Assembly (NCBI RefSeq): GCF_000334155.1
Contig: NZ_ANNK01000044.1
Coordinates: forward strand, 1 to 34,754
DNA: 34,754 bases
Direction of reading: 5' to 3'
Source: Halalkalibacterium ligniniphilum
Lineage (GTDB): Bacteria; Bacillota; Bacilli; Bacillales; Bacillaceae_D
The notes under the pieces are model-generated. The model did no database searches. It was not told the DNA's origin and was given only the letters and a program-made list of their open reading frames with translations. Positions 1 through 7,152 of this stretch are shown in pieces. Made by a program: the position numbers and the translations under genes. The stretch's first letter is position 1; every line of letters begins with the position of its first letter.

Positions 1-218
1 GTGATATTGCCGATTTAAATAATGCACCTGGAAGATTAGCGGGAAGCATAACGGCAGGGTTATTTGTTGGGGAATTTGCCGAAGATACACCATGGGTCCA
101 TCTAGATATTGCTGGAACGGCCTGGCAATCAAAAGCGACAAATCTCGGTCCTATAGGCGGAACAGGCGTGATGGCTCGAACATTAGCAAGGGTTGCTGAA
201 AATTATAAAAGGTTTTAA
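1..218 (+). CDS. Leucyl aminopeptidase (M17), C-terminal end only
   Basis: The window opens inside this gene; 71 codons in the frame starting at base 3 remain before a TAA stop. They carry the conserved end of the M17 zinc peptidase fold: an [12 protein letters not shown]-like stretch, then [18 protein letters not shown], then a [10 protein letters not shown] segment close to the GATGxxVRTL found near the C-terminus of the family. M17 enzymes are cytoplasmic hexamers that remove N-terminal residues from peptides. The metal and catalytic residues lie mostly upstream of the window, so activity cannot be judged. In B. subtilis the homologue yuiE is close to bioY (yuiG), and bioY follows here too, which supports a yuiE-type assignment. 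Confidence 0.88.
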   Translation, partial: DIADLNNAPGRLAGSITAGLFVGEFAEDTPWVHLDIAGTAWQSKATNLGPIGGTGVMARTLARVAENYKRF

Positions 219-299
219 AAAAAGAAGGAAAAAATTGAAACTTTTTCTAAGGAATACTCGTCTTACAGAAAAGAGGTAAAAGATAGAAGGGTGTTTCAA

Positions 300-926
300 A
301 TGAAAACGTTAAAGGCGTGGAAATGGAGTATCGCGTTTAGTTGCTTTTTTCTTCTTGTCGGTTGTTCTACCGAAGTGAATGAGCAGGAAATTATGGCACA
401 ATATGATCAAATCTTAATCGCATCGTCTGAATTGTTTCGTTACCATGTTAAGGAAGAGGACAGCTATTACAATGAACAGTACCAAACTGTTGGCGAGGTT
501 TATTCTTTGTTAGAGGACATAATGACCGATGAAGCGGTTGAACAGCTCATCAATAGTATCTTTATCCGTGAAGATAATCGTTTGTTCTATAATAACCATT
601 TTACGGGTTACTTAGAGGAGGCTAATTTCTTCTCGATTGAGCAAAATGATATGTCTGATTTTTATGTAGCTGTAAGGGAGTCAATCGTGAACCCTGGTTT
701 ACGGATGCTGCACATGGACCAGCTTACCCTTGAACAAAGAGGGAGTACCATTACCGTAAACGGATCGAATGTCCCCGTTTATTTTTATGAAGAAGATGAC
801 CTTTACTCATCTCAGTACTATGGCCTTCTTGGCTACCCATCACAAGATTACTTGACGTTTTCATTTTCTTTCATAAAAAAAGGGGATAAATTAAAGATGA
901 ATGACTATGAGATTACTGCATTTTAA
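300..926 (+). CDS. Putative lipoprotein of unknown function
   Basis: A 208-residue protein. The ATG at 300 is preferred over an in-frame GTG at 291 because the AGAAGG ribosome site ends at 290, giving normal spacing only for the ATG. The N-terminus is a lipoprotein signal: basic MKTLKAWKW, a hydrophobic core, then the lipobox LVGC, so the mature protein should start with a lipidated Cys about 22 residues in and be anchored outside the membrane. The rest is acidic and rich in Tyr, Asn and aromatic residues, with no motif I recognise. It lies 81 bp after the aminopeptidase and is followed by a dispersed repeat and a bidirectional terminator. No function is assigned. Confidence 0.75.
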   Translation: MKTLKAWKWSIAFSCFFLLVGCSTEVNEQEIMAQYDQILIASSELFRYHVKEEDSYYNEQYQTVGEVYSLLEDIMTDEAVEQLINSIFIREDNRLFYNNHFTGYLEEANFFSIEQNDMSDFYVAVRESIVNPGLRMLHMDQLTLEQRGSTITVNGSNVPVYFYEEDDLYSSQYYGLLGYPSQDYLTFSFSFIKKGDKLKMNDYEITAF

Positions 927-1056
927 CAGAAACCCTCATGAACGGCTCGCTCTTCCCACTGGGATGAAAATACACACCATTCCAATGAAGGTGGTGCGAG
1001 CGGAAGTGCTTCATTGCCTCACCAACTTGTGCTGAAGCTCTTCACAGAAAAAGGGG
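927..1056 (-). repeat. Dispersed intergenic repeat, copy A
   Basis: This stretch matches, in reverse orientation and with a shortened middle, the repeat copies at 10663, 11363 and 11509, and runs in the same direction as the copy at 30631. Shared blocks include CAGAAA at the left edge, CTCTTCCCACTG, the hairpin arms CAATGAAG and CTTCATTG around GAGCGGAAG, and GCTGAAGC before an AAAAGGGG edge. It begins one base after the lipoprotein stop codon. No reading frame is shared between copies. Confidence 0.7.
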
Positions 1057-1195
1057 ATGGGACCTAACGAACGTGTATGATTGAAAATGCGAACAATGCA
1101 TAACCTTAGCGAAGGATATTTCCGAAGCGAATGCGATGCAGCAACGATCATGACGTTCGGATTTCTTACCAAAAAAAACTCTTTTGTCCCAACCC
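1054..1195. repeat. 142-bp imperfect inverted-repeat element
   Basis: The ends GGGATGGGAC (1054-1063) and GTCCCAACCC (1186-1195) are inverted copies with one mismatch. Inside them ACGAACGT and ATGAT are answered by ATCAT and ACGTTCG, so the whole stretch can fold as one long interrupted hairpin. It could be a small non-autonomous element or a structured RNA. No protein-coding frame in it looks real. Confidence 0.4.
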
Positions 1196-1200
1196 AAGAA

Positions 1201-1227
1201 AAAAAGCAGCCGATTCGGCTGCTTTTT
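1201..1227. terminator. Bidirectional intrinsic terminator
   Basis: The perfect stem GCAGCC/GGCTGC with connecting ATTC (1206-1222) is flanked by A's on the left and five T's on the right. It can end the rightward lipoprotein transcript and the leftward bioY transcript. Confidence 0.85.
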
Positions 1228-1244
1228 CACTTTTACTCCACGCT

Positions 1245-1847
1245 CTATACGGCTTGGTTTCTGTTTTGAACAGGGAGTCTTTTTTGTACGGTGCCATAGA
1301 CGCGATGGGCGACAACTGCTGCTAAAATGGTTACAATAATGTCTTTAATCAGCGGTGCCACCATCCAAGTCCAAGCCATGTAATAGGAAAACCCTTCAGG
1401 GGCGTCGGCGATCGTAATGAAGGCAAAGTACATATAATTTGTTCCAAGAACATAATTTATGATTAGCCCCGCAAAACATGCAACGAAAAAGGTTTGAATC
1501 GATTTTTCACTGCTTCGCTCAATGATTTTACCCGTAACGTAAGCCACTAAAATAAATGATAGCAAAAAACCGAATGTTGGGCTAATAAATGTACGAAGTC
1601 CGCCTGAAAATTGAGAAAAAACGGGGAATCCAGCAAGGCCAACGAGCAGGTAAATAACCATCGCTAATGCCCCGCGTTTACTCCCTAATAATGCCCCAGC
1701 TAAAATTGAAAAAAGGGTTTGAAGTGTGACAGGGACCCCTCCAATGACTAAATAAGGGGCTAAGTTTGCACCGATGGCCATTAAAGCAGCAAACATTGGG
1801 AGCATGACTAGGTCAATCGTTTGAAACTTCCGTCTTGATGTTGACAT
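1245..1847 (-). CDS. bioY: BioY, biotin-binding S component of an ECF transporter
   Basis: BioY is the membrane S component that captures biotin, working alone or with the shared ECF energising module. This 200-residue protein has the usual family length and about six hydrophobic segments. After a short basic N-terminus come the family hallmarks: MLPMFAALMAIGANLAP, GGVPVTLQTLFSILAGALLG near residues 36-55, then a LAGFPVFSQFSGG-type loop and SPTFGFLLSF. No EcfA or EcfT gene is adjacent. It is monocistronic, with a clear sigma-A-like promoter 33 bp upstream and a shared terminator downstream. A GTTAAC palindrome overlaps the expected transcription start and resembles one half of a BirA site, so biotin repression is possible but unproven. 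B. subtilis has a bioY paralogue at the matching locus. Confidence 0.93.
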   Translation of the reverse strand: MSTSRRKFQTIDLVMLPMFAALMAIGANLAPYLVIGGVPVTLQTLFSILAGALLGSKRGALAMVIYLLVGLAGFPVFSQFSGGLRTFISPTFGFLLSFILVAYVTGKIIERSSEKSIQTFFVACFAGLIINYVLGTNYMYFAFITIADAPEGFSYYMAWTWMVAPLIKDIIVTILAAVVAHRVYGTVQKRLPVQNRNQAV

Positions 1848-1870
1848 ATGTTCACCTCTAACGAATGATG

Positions 1871-1908
1871 GTTAACATAAGAATAAAAAACGTTTCTAAT
1901 CTTGTCAA
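1871..1908 (-). promoter_or_regulatory. Sigma-A-like promoter of bioY with GTTAAC motif
   Basis: On the minus strand TTGACA (1908-1903) is followed after 17 bp by TATTCT (1885-1880). A GTTAAC palindrome at 1871-1876 lies just downstream of the -10 box, and GTTGAC overlaps the -35 box. BirA operators contain GTTAAC halves, but the 27-bp spacing between these two does not fit the usual operator, so only the promoter is called with confidence. Confidence 0.6.
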
Positions 1909-2004
1909 CATATCGAAATATTCAGTTTACAAAGACATTTCAATGATTAGCTGATCATTGCTTTAAAAACCGTTACAATATGATCGAGAGAAGGAGGAAT
2001 GAGC

Positions 2005-2448
2005 ATGGAAGAAATACAACGGCCTGCTGGTTTTTGGATTCGCCTGGGAGCCTCGATTTTAGACTCGCTTGTCATTTCGATTCCGATTTTTGTTATCGGT
2101 TTTATAATTGGAATGTCTCAAGATGTGCTTGAAGGAATCCAAGGGCTTACAAATGTTTTATATTCACTTATTGTTCCAGTTATTTGGGCTGGGTATACAG
2201 TTGGTAAGCGTGTGTGCGGGATTCGAATTGTGAAGGTTGATGGTTCCAATGTTGGGATTGGGACGATGCTCCTGCGGGTAATTGTGGCGGGGTTTGTCTA
2301 TGTAATAACGCTGGGGATTGCTGCCATAGTAAGTGCATTTATGGTTGCCTTTCGCAAAGATAAACGATCTGTTCACGACTTGATCGCCAATACGTATGTA
2401 ACCTTTAATAAACCAGAGGAAGCAACAAGTCCTTATCACCAAAATTAA
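2005..2448 (+). CDS. RDD family membrane protein
   Basis: A 147-residue protein beginning MEEIQRPAGFWIRLGASILD. The ATG at 2005 is chosen because the one at 1999 is only one base after the GGAGG ribosome site. The N-terminal AGFWIRLGASILDSL carries the Arg and Asp that define the RDD family, and KRSVHDLIANTYV near the C-terminus supplies the second conserved Asp. Three hydrophobic segments lie at about residues 18-38, 50-65 and 88-115. RDD proteins are small multipass membrane proteins; some have been linked to ion or solute transport, but the family has no single role. The gene stands alone and ends at a strong terminator shared with HU. Confidence 0.85.
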   Translation: MEEIQRPAGFWIRLGASILDSLVISIPIFVIGFIIGMSQDVLEGIQGLTNVLYSLIVPVIWAGYTVGKRVCGIRIVKVDGSNVGIGTMLLRVIVAGFVYVITLGIAAIVSAFMVAFRKDKRSVHDLIANTYVTFNKPEEATSPYHQN

Positions 2449-2464
2449 AATAGCGCCAAACATG

Positions 2465-2501
2465 AAAAGGAGCACTTGCTAATGAGCAGCTGCTCCTTTT
2501 T
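2465..2501. terminator. Bidirectional terminator between RDD gene and HU
   Basis: The arms AAAAGGAGCA (2465-2474) and TGCTCCTTTT (2491-2500) pair perfectly and give a T tract on either strand. It serves the converging RDD gene and HU gene. Confidence 0.85.
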
Positions 2502-2536
2502 CTAAGGCATTGGAACTCACCAGTGGCTTACATTGA

Positions 2537-2809
2537 TTATTTGACAGCGTCTTTTAATTGTTTGCCAGCTTTAAAGGCAGGTGTTTTTGTTGCAGCAATC
2601 TCAATTTCTTCACCAGTTTGTGGGTTGCGTCCTTTTCGAGCGGCGCGCTCTCTTACTTCAAAGTTACCAAAGCCAATAATTTGCACGGTTTCCCCTTTTG
2701 ATAGTGTTTCAGTAATCAGTTCAAAAGCGGTATTAAGTGCTTGACCTGCATCCTTTTTAGAAAGCTGAGCTCGTTCTGCAACCTGCTGAATCAATTCCGT
2801 TTTATTCAT
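2537..2809 (-). CDS. hup: HU family nucleoid DNA-binding protein
   Basis: A 90-residue homologue of HBsu, the dimeric HU protein that bends and compacts DNA. The start [20 protein letters not shown] is chosen because it gives the standard HU length and lies 10 bp after GGGAGG; an upstream in-frame start would add six residues. The family signature [19 protein letters not shown] is intact at about residues 46-64, followed by the arm region and the C-terminal [12 protein letters not shown]. It is transcribed alone towards a terminator shared with the RDD gene. Bacillaceae often carry more than one HU gene, so this may or may not be the main copy. Confidence 0.95.
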   Translation of the reverse strand: MNKTELIQQVAERAQLSKKDAGQALNTAFELITETLSKGETVQIIGFGNFEVRERAARKGRNPQTGEEIEIAATKTPAFKAGKQLKDAVK

Positions 2810-2906
2810 ACCAATGATTCCTCCCAATTTTTTAGTGAACTAGCATTCGTAGTGCTAACAGCATTTCCACTTTTTAGATACTTATACATAAAAGCATATT
2901 AACGAT

Positions 2907-3743
2907 TTACTTTTTAATAGGTTGGGATTTAAGGTGAAGACGGTACAAGGTGGCGTTCACTTCACCTCCTAACACGAGAATTAAACCACTTAGGAAAAAC
3001 CAAAGCATGAGGATAATAACCCCGCCTAGACTACCATATGTTGCTGTATAATTTCCGAAATTGCTAATGTAAACAGAAAATCCATACGAAATCAATTGCC
3101 ATCCGGTTGTTGCAAATATAGCCCCAACCATCACATCTCGCAAACGAAGATGAACGTTCGGAGCAAGGGCATAGAGCACCATTAAGACAATGGTCATTAA
3201 GCCAATTCCAATTACCCAGCGCAAGATTTGTAAGAAGGAGGCGGTATCAGAAGGTAAAAGGAAAAACGTCTCAAGTGTCTCAATAATTACATGTCCAAAA
3301 ACAGGCATGAGAAGGGTTGCGACAATAACGATAATCATACCAAGTGTCATGACAATCGATAAAATGCGTAGCTGAAAAAAATGACGTGTCTCTTCAATGT
3401 TATACGCACGATTAATGGAGCGAATCAGAGCATTCACACCATTTGATGCTGACCAAACGGTTGCTAAAATACCGATGGAAAGCAGTCCACCTTGAGGTTC
3501 AGTAACGACTTCTAAGACCGTGGCGGTAAAGAGTTCTCCTAGTTCACCTGGAATGTAGTCATTGACAAATTCGTAAAGCTGGCCTGGATTCAATGGAAAG
3601 TAAGGAAGAAGAGCCAGCATAAAAATCATCAGCGGAAAAATCGAGAGCATAAAATAATAAGCGAGTGTTGCAGCCCAATCTAGCAATGGATCTTTTTTTA
3701 CTTGTTCAAAAAATTGTTGAAAAAAGGGACGTTTGATCATCAT
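2907..3743 (-). CDS. YihY/BrkB (virulence factor BrkB) family membrane protein
   Basis: A 278-residue integral membrane protein. The start at MMIKRPFFQQ follows AAGGAG by 5 bases; an upstream frame adding nine residues lacks a ribosome site. The N-terminal DWAATLAYYFMLSIFPLMIF is the typical first helix of the family, followed by NDYIPGELGELF, the WSASNGVNALIRSINRAYN motif near residue 100, and RDVMVGAIFATTGWQL and YGSLGGVIILMLWFFLSG towards the end. About six membrane helices are expected. The family was once called RNase BN, but that activity belongs to another protein; its true role is unresolved. The length matches B. subtilis YfkH-type proteins. Transcribed in the same direction as HU, about 95 bp upstream of it, with no clear terminator between. 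Confidence 0.9.
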   Translation of the reverse strand: MMIKRPFFQQFFEQVKKDPLLDWAATLAYYFMLSIFPLMIFMLALLPYFPLNPGQLYEFVNDYIPGELGELFTATVLEVVTEPQGGLLSIGILATVWSASNGVNALIRSINRAYNIEETRHFFQLRILSIVMTLGMIIVIVATLLMPVFGHVIIETLETFFLLPSDTASFLQILRWVIGIGLMTIVLMVLYALAPNVHLRLRDVMVGAIFATTGWQLISYGFSVYISNFGNYTATYGSLGGVIILMLWFFLSGLILVLGGEVNATLYRLHLKSQPIKK

Positions 3744-4004
3744 AAGGACTCCTTTTAAAATGGTTAGCAAAGATAGAACACTTTCGTTGAACGCCTCCTT
3801 CCCTGTTCCTCTGCGGTTTTTAGAATGATAGATGAAGGGGCAGGTCGTTCGTAACGACAGTTGAATGATAAAGGTATATGAAAAATAAACGGATAATGTA
3901 TGCTTGCAGGGATTTATTTATGTCTTCCCCTTCCCCAGTAAAAATCAAACTTGTGTATAATGAGGGATATCATACAACAAGAACGCTAAATAAGGAGGAT
4001 GAAA

Positions 4005-4406
4005 ATGAACCGGACAAAATTATTGCTTCGAACATCTGCCATCTATGCATTAATTGGCACGTTTATTGGATCTCATATGGCTGGGGCTGGTTCAATGCTA
4101 TTTCGGGCCATTCATGCACACATTCTCGTTGTGGGATGGCTCTCGCTGTTTGCTTTTGCAATCTTTTATCGAGTATTTGCCATTCCAAAGCATTCAAAAA
4201 TGGCCAACGTTCAAGTATGGACTGCATTTTTTGGGACTTTTGGACTTACGTTTGGCATGTATTTATATTATTTTGATCCAGCCATTTTACCAAGCGTAGT
4301 TTATCTCATTTTTTATATCGTCGGTGGAACGGTATTAGTCGTTAGCTTTATCCTTTTTGCAGTTATGACCTATATGTTTGGTGGAGTCATTAAAGAAAAA
4401 GAATAG
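4005..4406 (+). CDS. Small four-helix membrane protein, haem-oxidase-like
   Basis: A 133-residue protein with four predicted membrane helices, at about residues 8-28, 36-58, 68-90 and 95-125. The ATG at 4005 is preferred because an ATG at 3999 abuts the AAGGAGG site. Helix 2 contains RAIHAHILVVGWLSLFAF: a His-x-His followed by a Gly-Trp, similar to the AHAH-GW pattern of haem-copper oxidase subunit I and NnrS-type proteins. Related short Bacillus proteins are often labelled cytochrome-c oxidase in databases although they are far too small for a full subunit. A TATAAT at 3956-3961 may be its -10 box. It is followed after 10 bp by another membrane protein gene, probably in one operon. Haem binding is an inference from the His pair. 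Confidence 0.65.
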   Translation: MNRTKLLLRTSAIYALIGTFIGSHMAGAGSMLFRAIHAHILVVGWLSLFAFAIFYRVFAIPKHSKMANVQVWTAFFGTFGLTFGMYLYYFDPAILPSVVYLIFYIVGGTVLVVSFILFAVMTYMFGGVIKEKE

Positions 4407-4416
4407 GAGGGAACGT

Positions 4417-4878
4417 ATGCAAACCGTTTATTCTGCGAAAGAAGGAAAAACCATATGGGTGATTTTAATCAGCCTTGCCATTGCAAACCTGGTGTTGATT
4501 GATTCCGATTTTCAGTTTCTCCCTTATGTTCTTCTCGCCGTATTTTTTGTGGCGTTGTTTATGAAATACCGTTTAACGGTTTCTGCGCGCACAGTGACCT
4601 TTGAAATTCATATCTTTGGGGTGAATGTGTTAAAGCGAGTCATTGAGGCAACTAAAATAAAGAGTGCCTACTTTATGAAAATGGGACGAGGTCACACTGT
4701 GTTATTTCTAATGAAAAGGGGAATCCGTTTAAAGCTTACCCGCTTTTCACCTGATTCCTTTCATGAGGACCTCTATCGATTTGCTCAGCGTCATGAGATT
4801 CCAATTCATTCTGTAGGATTTTATGAGCCTCCTAATGAAGAAAACGAAAGGGAATCTGAAATGACCTCGAAACCTTAG
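4417..4878 (+). CDS. Hypothetical protein with two N-terminal membrane helices
   Basis: A 153-residue protein starting MQTVYSAKEGKTIW, 5 bases after TAGGAGGG and 10 bp behind the preceding membrane protein gene. Residues 10-25 and 30-48 are hydrophobic and probably form a hairpin in the membrane. The remaining hundred residues are cytoplasmic in character, alternate basic and aromatic positions, and resemble bacterial PH-like domains in layout, though no signature is present. The C-terminus is acidic (NEENERESEMTSKP). Operon position suggests it works with the four-helix protein. Not recognised as a named family. Confidence 0.6.
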   Translation: MQTVYSAKEGKTIWVILISLAIANLVLIDSDFQFLPYVLLAVFFVALFMKYRLTVSARTVTFEIHIFGVNVLKRVIEATKIKSAYFMKMGRGHTVLFLMKRGIRLKLTRFSPDSFHEDLYRFAQRHEIPIHSVGFYEPPNEENERESEMTSKP

Positions 4879-4914
4879 ACAGTTGTCCGTTGATCTACTA
4901 TACTAGAGGCAAGC

Positions 4915-4946
4915 TGGTACGAGAAACCACTGGTACGAGAAACCAC
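4915..4946 (+). repeat. Perfect tandem duplication of 16 bp
   Basis: TGGTACGAGAAACCAC occurs at 4915-4930 and again at 4931-4946 with no difference, 155 bp upstream of luxS. Neither copy is inside a gene. It may be a replication slip or a duplicated protein-binding site. Confidence 0.85.
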
Positions 4947-5100
4947 CGGCAGAGAATTGCATTCACCAGTAATAAATGGGAACTCGTTCGAAAATACAGT
5001 TTTGAAAGGGTTAATGAAAGTGTGAGCGAGAGAACTTTTAGGTTTGGGATACGATCCTCGGGCTCTGTCCCTTTATAATACTCAAAAAGGAGAGTTTGTT

Positions 5101-5574
5101 ATGCCAACAGTAGAAAGCTTTGAATTAGATCATACGATTGTAAAAGCTCCGTTTGTTCGTCCTTGCGGGGTACACAAGGTTGGTACAGATGGAGAAGTAA
5201 ATAAGTTTGATGTTCGCTTTTTTCAACCGAATAAGCAAGCCATGAAGCCAGATGTCATTCATACATTGGAGCATCTGCTTGCCCTCAATATTCGCCGTTT
5301 TGCCGAGGAGTATGATCATTTTGACATCATTGATTTATCACCAATGGGTTGCCAAACTGGCTTTTATTTAATCGTCAGCGGTTCTCCGTCTGTTGAAGAA
5401 ATCCTCGATGTACTTGAAAAAACAATGACGTATTCAATTGAGCTAGAAGAGGTTCCGGCTGCAAATGAAAAGCAGTGCGGTCAAGCGAAGCTCCATGATT
5501 TAGAAGGAGCAAAAAAGTTAATGAACTATTGGCTTGAACATGATCGTCAATCTTTAAAAAAAGTGTTTGCTTAA
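5101..5574 (+). CDS. luxS: S-ribosylhomocysteine lyase LuxS
   Basis: LuxS cleaves S-ribosylhomocysteine to homocysteine and the AI-2 precursor DPD, as part of the activated methyl cycle. The 157-residue product has exactly the B. subtilis length. The metal ligands His54 and His58, in the HTLEH motif with Glu57, are present, as is the third ligand Cys in [10 protein letters not shown] near residue 126, and the catalytic Cys in [11 protein letters not shown] near residue 84. The ATG at 5101 follows AAAAAGGAGAG; upstream in-frame codons are ignored. A TATAAT at 5074-5079 would give a very short leader. No SAM or T-box riboswitch is visible upstream. The gene is monocistronic with its own terminator and has no methyl-cycle partner (such as mtn) beside it. 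Confidence 0.97.
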   Translation: MPTVESFELDHTIVKAPFVRPCGVHKVGTDGEVNKFDVRFFQPNKQAMKPDVIHTLEHLLALNIRRFAEEYDHFDIIDLSPMGCQTGFYLIVSGSPSVEEILDVLEKTMTYSIELEEVPAANEKQCGQAKLHDLEGAKKLMNYWLEHDRQSLKKVFA

Positions 5575-5591
5575 AGCCCAAGTTTACTCGT

Positions 5592-5621
5592 CCGCCCTCG
5601 TAAATTGAGGGTGGTTTTTTT
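5592..5621 (+). terminator. luxS terminator
   Basis: The stem CCGCCCTC/GAGGGTGG (5592-5599 with 5607-5614) is followed by seven T's, 17 bp after the luxS stop codon. Confidence 0.88.
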
Positions 5622-5731
5622 GTAGATTAAACGTAACATTTTTTCCCCTAAGTGTTTGGAACTATCGGTCAACGAAGTCTTAGTTACAAGTGCGAGCAGT
5701 AAAGGCTTAAGCAAGGATTATGATCTAGCTT

Positions 5732-6310
5732 CTAACCGAGTTTGATGTCCTCTATGTCTTTAATATCAGCTTTTAGTACTTCCTCCATAATATGAAGTGC
5801 CCACTGATTGGCCGCTTCTGAATTTGAAGCAATCGTGTCCTTTGGTATGACAATTGTGTAATCTCTCATGTACGCATCATTAGCGGTAAATTGGACACAC
5901 ATGTTTCCTGCGACCCCTGTAATGATGAGGTTCTTAATCCCTAAGTGATGAAGCAATAGTTCAAGAGGTGTTTGAAAAAAACCGGAATAGGATGGCTTAA
6001 GTATAAAAAAATCATCATCATTTGGCATGAGGATTTCTGCAATCGATCGCCCGCGTACATCATTCTTAAGACAATGTTCAATTAATTGACGGAAATCAGA
6101 TTGCCATTTTCCATAATTGTCATTCACATAAATGACAGGAACATTTACGCTTTTTGCTCGTTCTTTTAATTTTGCAATCTTTTTAGCTGCAGGAAGTGCA
6201 TGTTGAAACAGTTTCTCGCCATCTTCAAATTCAAAATCACTAATCATATCAATGACAATCAATGCAGACTTTGCTTTTGCTTCCTCAAGCTTTATTGTCT
6301 CATGCTTCAA
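5732..6310 (-). CDS. Isochorismatase-family cysteine hydrolase
   Basis: A 192-residue protein of the isochorismatase-like hydrolase fold, which includes nicotinamidases, N-carbamoylsarcosine amidases and other amide hydrolases. The catalytic triad is visible: Asp21 in ALIVIDMISDF, Lys105 in FFILKPSYSGF, and Cys138 in ITGVAGNMCVQF, the latter followed by TANDAYMRDY as usual for the family. Typical nicotinamidase metal-binding residues are not evident, so the substrate cannot be named. It faces luxS convergently and is transcribed alone, with a CTCC-complement ribosome site just before the ATG. No neighbour hints at its substrate. Confidence 0.88.
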   Translation of the reverse strand: MKHETIKLEEAKAKSALIVIDMISDFEFEDGEKLFQHALPAAKKIAKLKERAKSVNVPVIYVNDNYGKWQSDFRQLIEHCLKNDVRGRSIAEILMPNDDDFFILKPSYSGFFQTPLELLLHHLGIKNLIITGVAGNMCVQFTANDAYMRDYTIVIPKDTIASNSEAANQWALHIMEEVLKADIKDIEDIKLG

Positions 6311-6657
6311 TGAAATCTCTCCTTTTATTAAAGATAGAGGGTCTTATTTTACCGTTAAACTAGTTTTGAAATAAGCAATCTGATGGTATATACATACCCG
6401 GGCTTAAAAACAATTGAAACATAGGAAAAGGAGAATGGTTGCTAAATTTTTGTCTTTAGTGTCTTTAGATTGTAGCAAGTTCGCAAGCCGAGCTGCAACA
6501 GGAGTCAGGTAGACACAATGGTTGGCTTTTTGAATAAAATAAGGATTATGTCCCTATGCTGATTATGATATGATAGACAAAATGTAAGTACACAGTTATG
6601 TGTAAGAATCTCCAAATAAATCATTCAAACTGTTTTTCAATGGAAGGGGAAAGAAGA
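6311..6657. other. Intergenic region between cysteine hydrolase and alaR
   Basis: This 347-bp gap holds the divergent control regions of the two flanking genes. A short 26-codon frame beginning at an ATG right after AAAAGGAGA near 6434 is too poorly spaced to call. No RNA gene or known riboswitch is seen. Confidence 0.5.
6546..6574 (+). promoter_or_regulatory. Candidate sigma-A promoter of alaR-alaT
   Basis: TATGAT at 6569-6574 is a good -10 box, 17 bp downstream of a weak TTATGT -35 at 6546-6551. The weak -35 would suit an activated promoter, and AlaR of B. subtilis activates its own operon, but this is an inference. Confidence 0.4.
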
Positions 6658-7152
6658 ATGGAGAGAAAAGCGCTTGAAGTATTGCAAATAATAGAGGATA
6701 ACGGGCGGGTGTCGATTTCCACCTTGGCAAAGATGATTGATGCAACGGAAGAGGAAACAGAGAAAATTTTGAAAACGCTCGAAGAAGAGAAAGTCATTTT
6801 AACATATTCAGCGGTTATTGATTGGAGTAAGGTCAAAGAAGTAGAGACCGTGACGGCGATGATCGATGTGAAGGTTACACCGCAACGAGGCGTTGGCTTT
6901 GACGAAGTGGCTGAGCGAATTTACAGATTCCCTGAAGTTAAAGCGCTTTATCTAATGTCAGGAGCGTACGATCTATCGGTCGTCATTGAAGGAAAGACGA
7001 TGTCAGAAATTGCTCGTTTCGTCTCAGAAAAATTATCAACCATCGATTCTGTTCTTTCAACAACGACGCATTTTCAATTAAAGAAATACAAGCATGACGG
7101 CGTTGTATTTGAAGAAGACGAAGATGATAAACGAATTGTGGTGACACCATGA
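6658..7152 (+). CDS. alaR: Lrp/AsnC family regulator AlaR
   Basis: A 164-residue Lrp/AsnC-type regulator. The start MERKALEVLQIIEDNGRVS follows GAAGGGG; an upstream frame of 20 residues is discarded. Residues 1-60 form the winged helix-turn-helix (RVSISTLAKMIDATEEETEK), and residues about 75-145 the ligand-binding RAM domain, including EVKALYLMSGAYDLSVVIEG. Its stop overlaps the start of the downstream aminotransferase (ATGA), so the two are translationally coupled. The same pair, alaR-alaT (formerly yugG-yugH), exists in B. subtilis, where the regulator responds to alanine and activates alanine transaminase expression. Function is inferred from this synteny. Confidence 0.9.
   Translation: MERKALEVLQIIEDNGRVSISTLAKMIDATEEETEKILKTLEEEKVILTYSAVIDWSKVKEVETVTAMIDVKVTPQRGVGFDEVAERIYRFPEVKALYLMSGAYDLSVVIEGKTMSEIARFVSEKLSTIDSVLSTTTHFQLKKYKHDGVVFEEDEDDKRIVVTP

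Noticed and set aside
1871-1908. BirA operator before bioY.
   Set aside because: GTTAAC and GTTGAC halves are present, but the spacing of 27 bp and the orientation do not match the usual operator. Only the promoter is kept as a confident call.
3878-4276. 132-codon frame overlapping the four-helix membrane gene.
   Set aside because: It overlaps in another frame, lacks a ribosome site at its start and has atypical composition, while the chosen frame has AAGGAGG and clear membrane helices.
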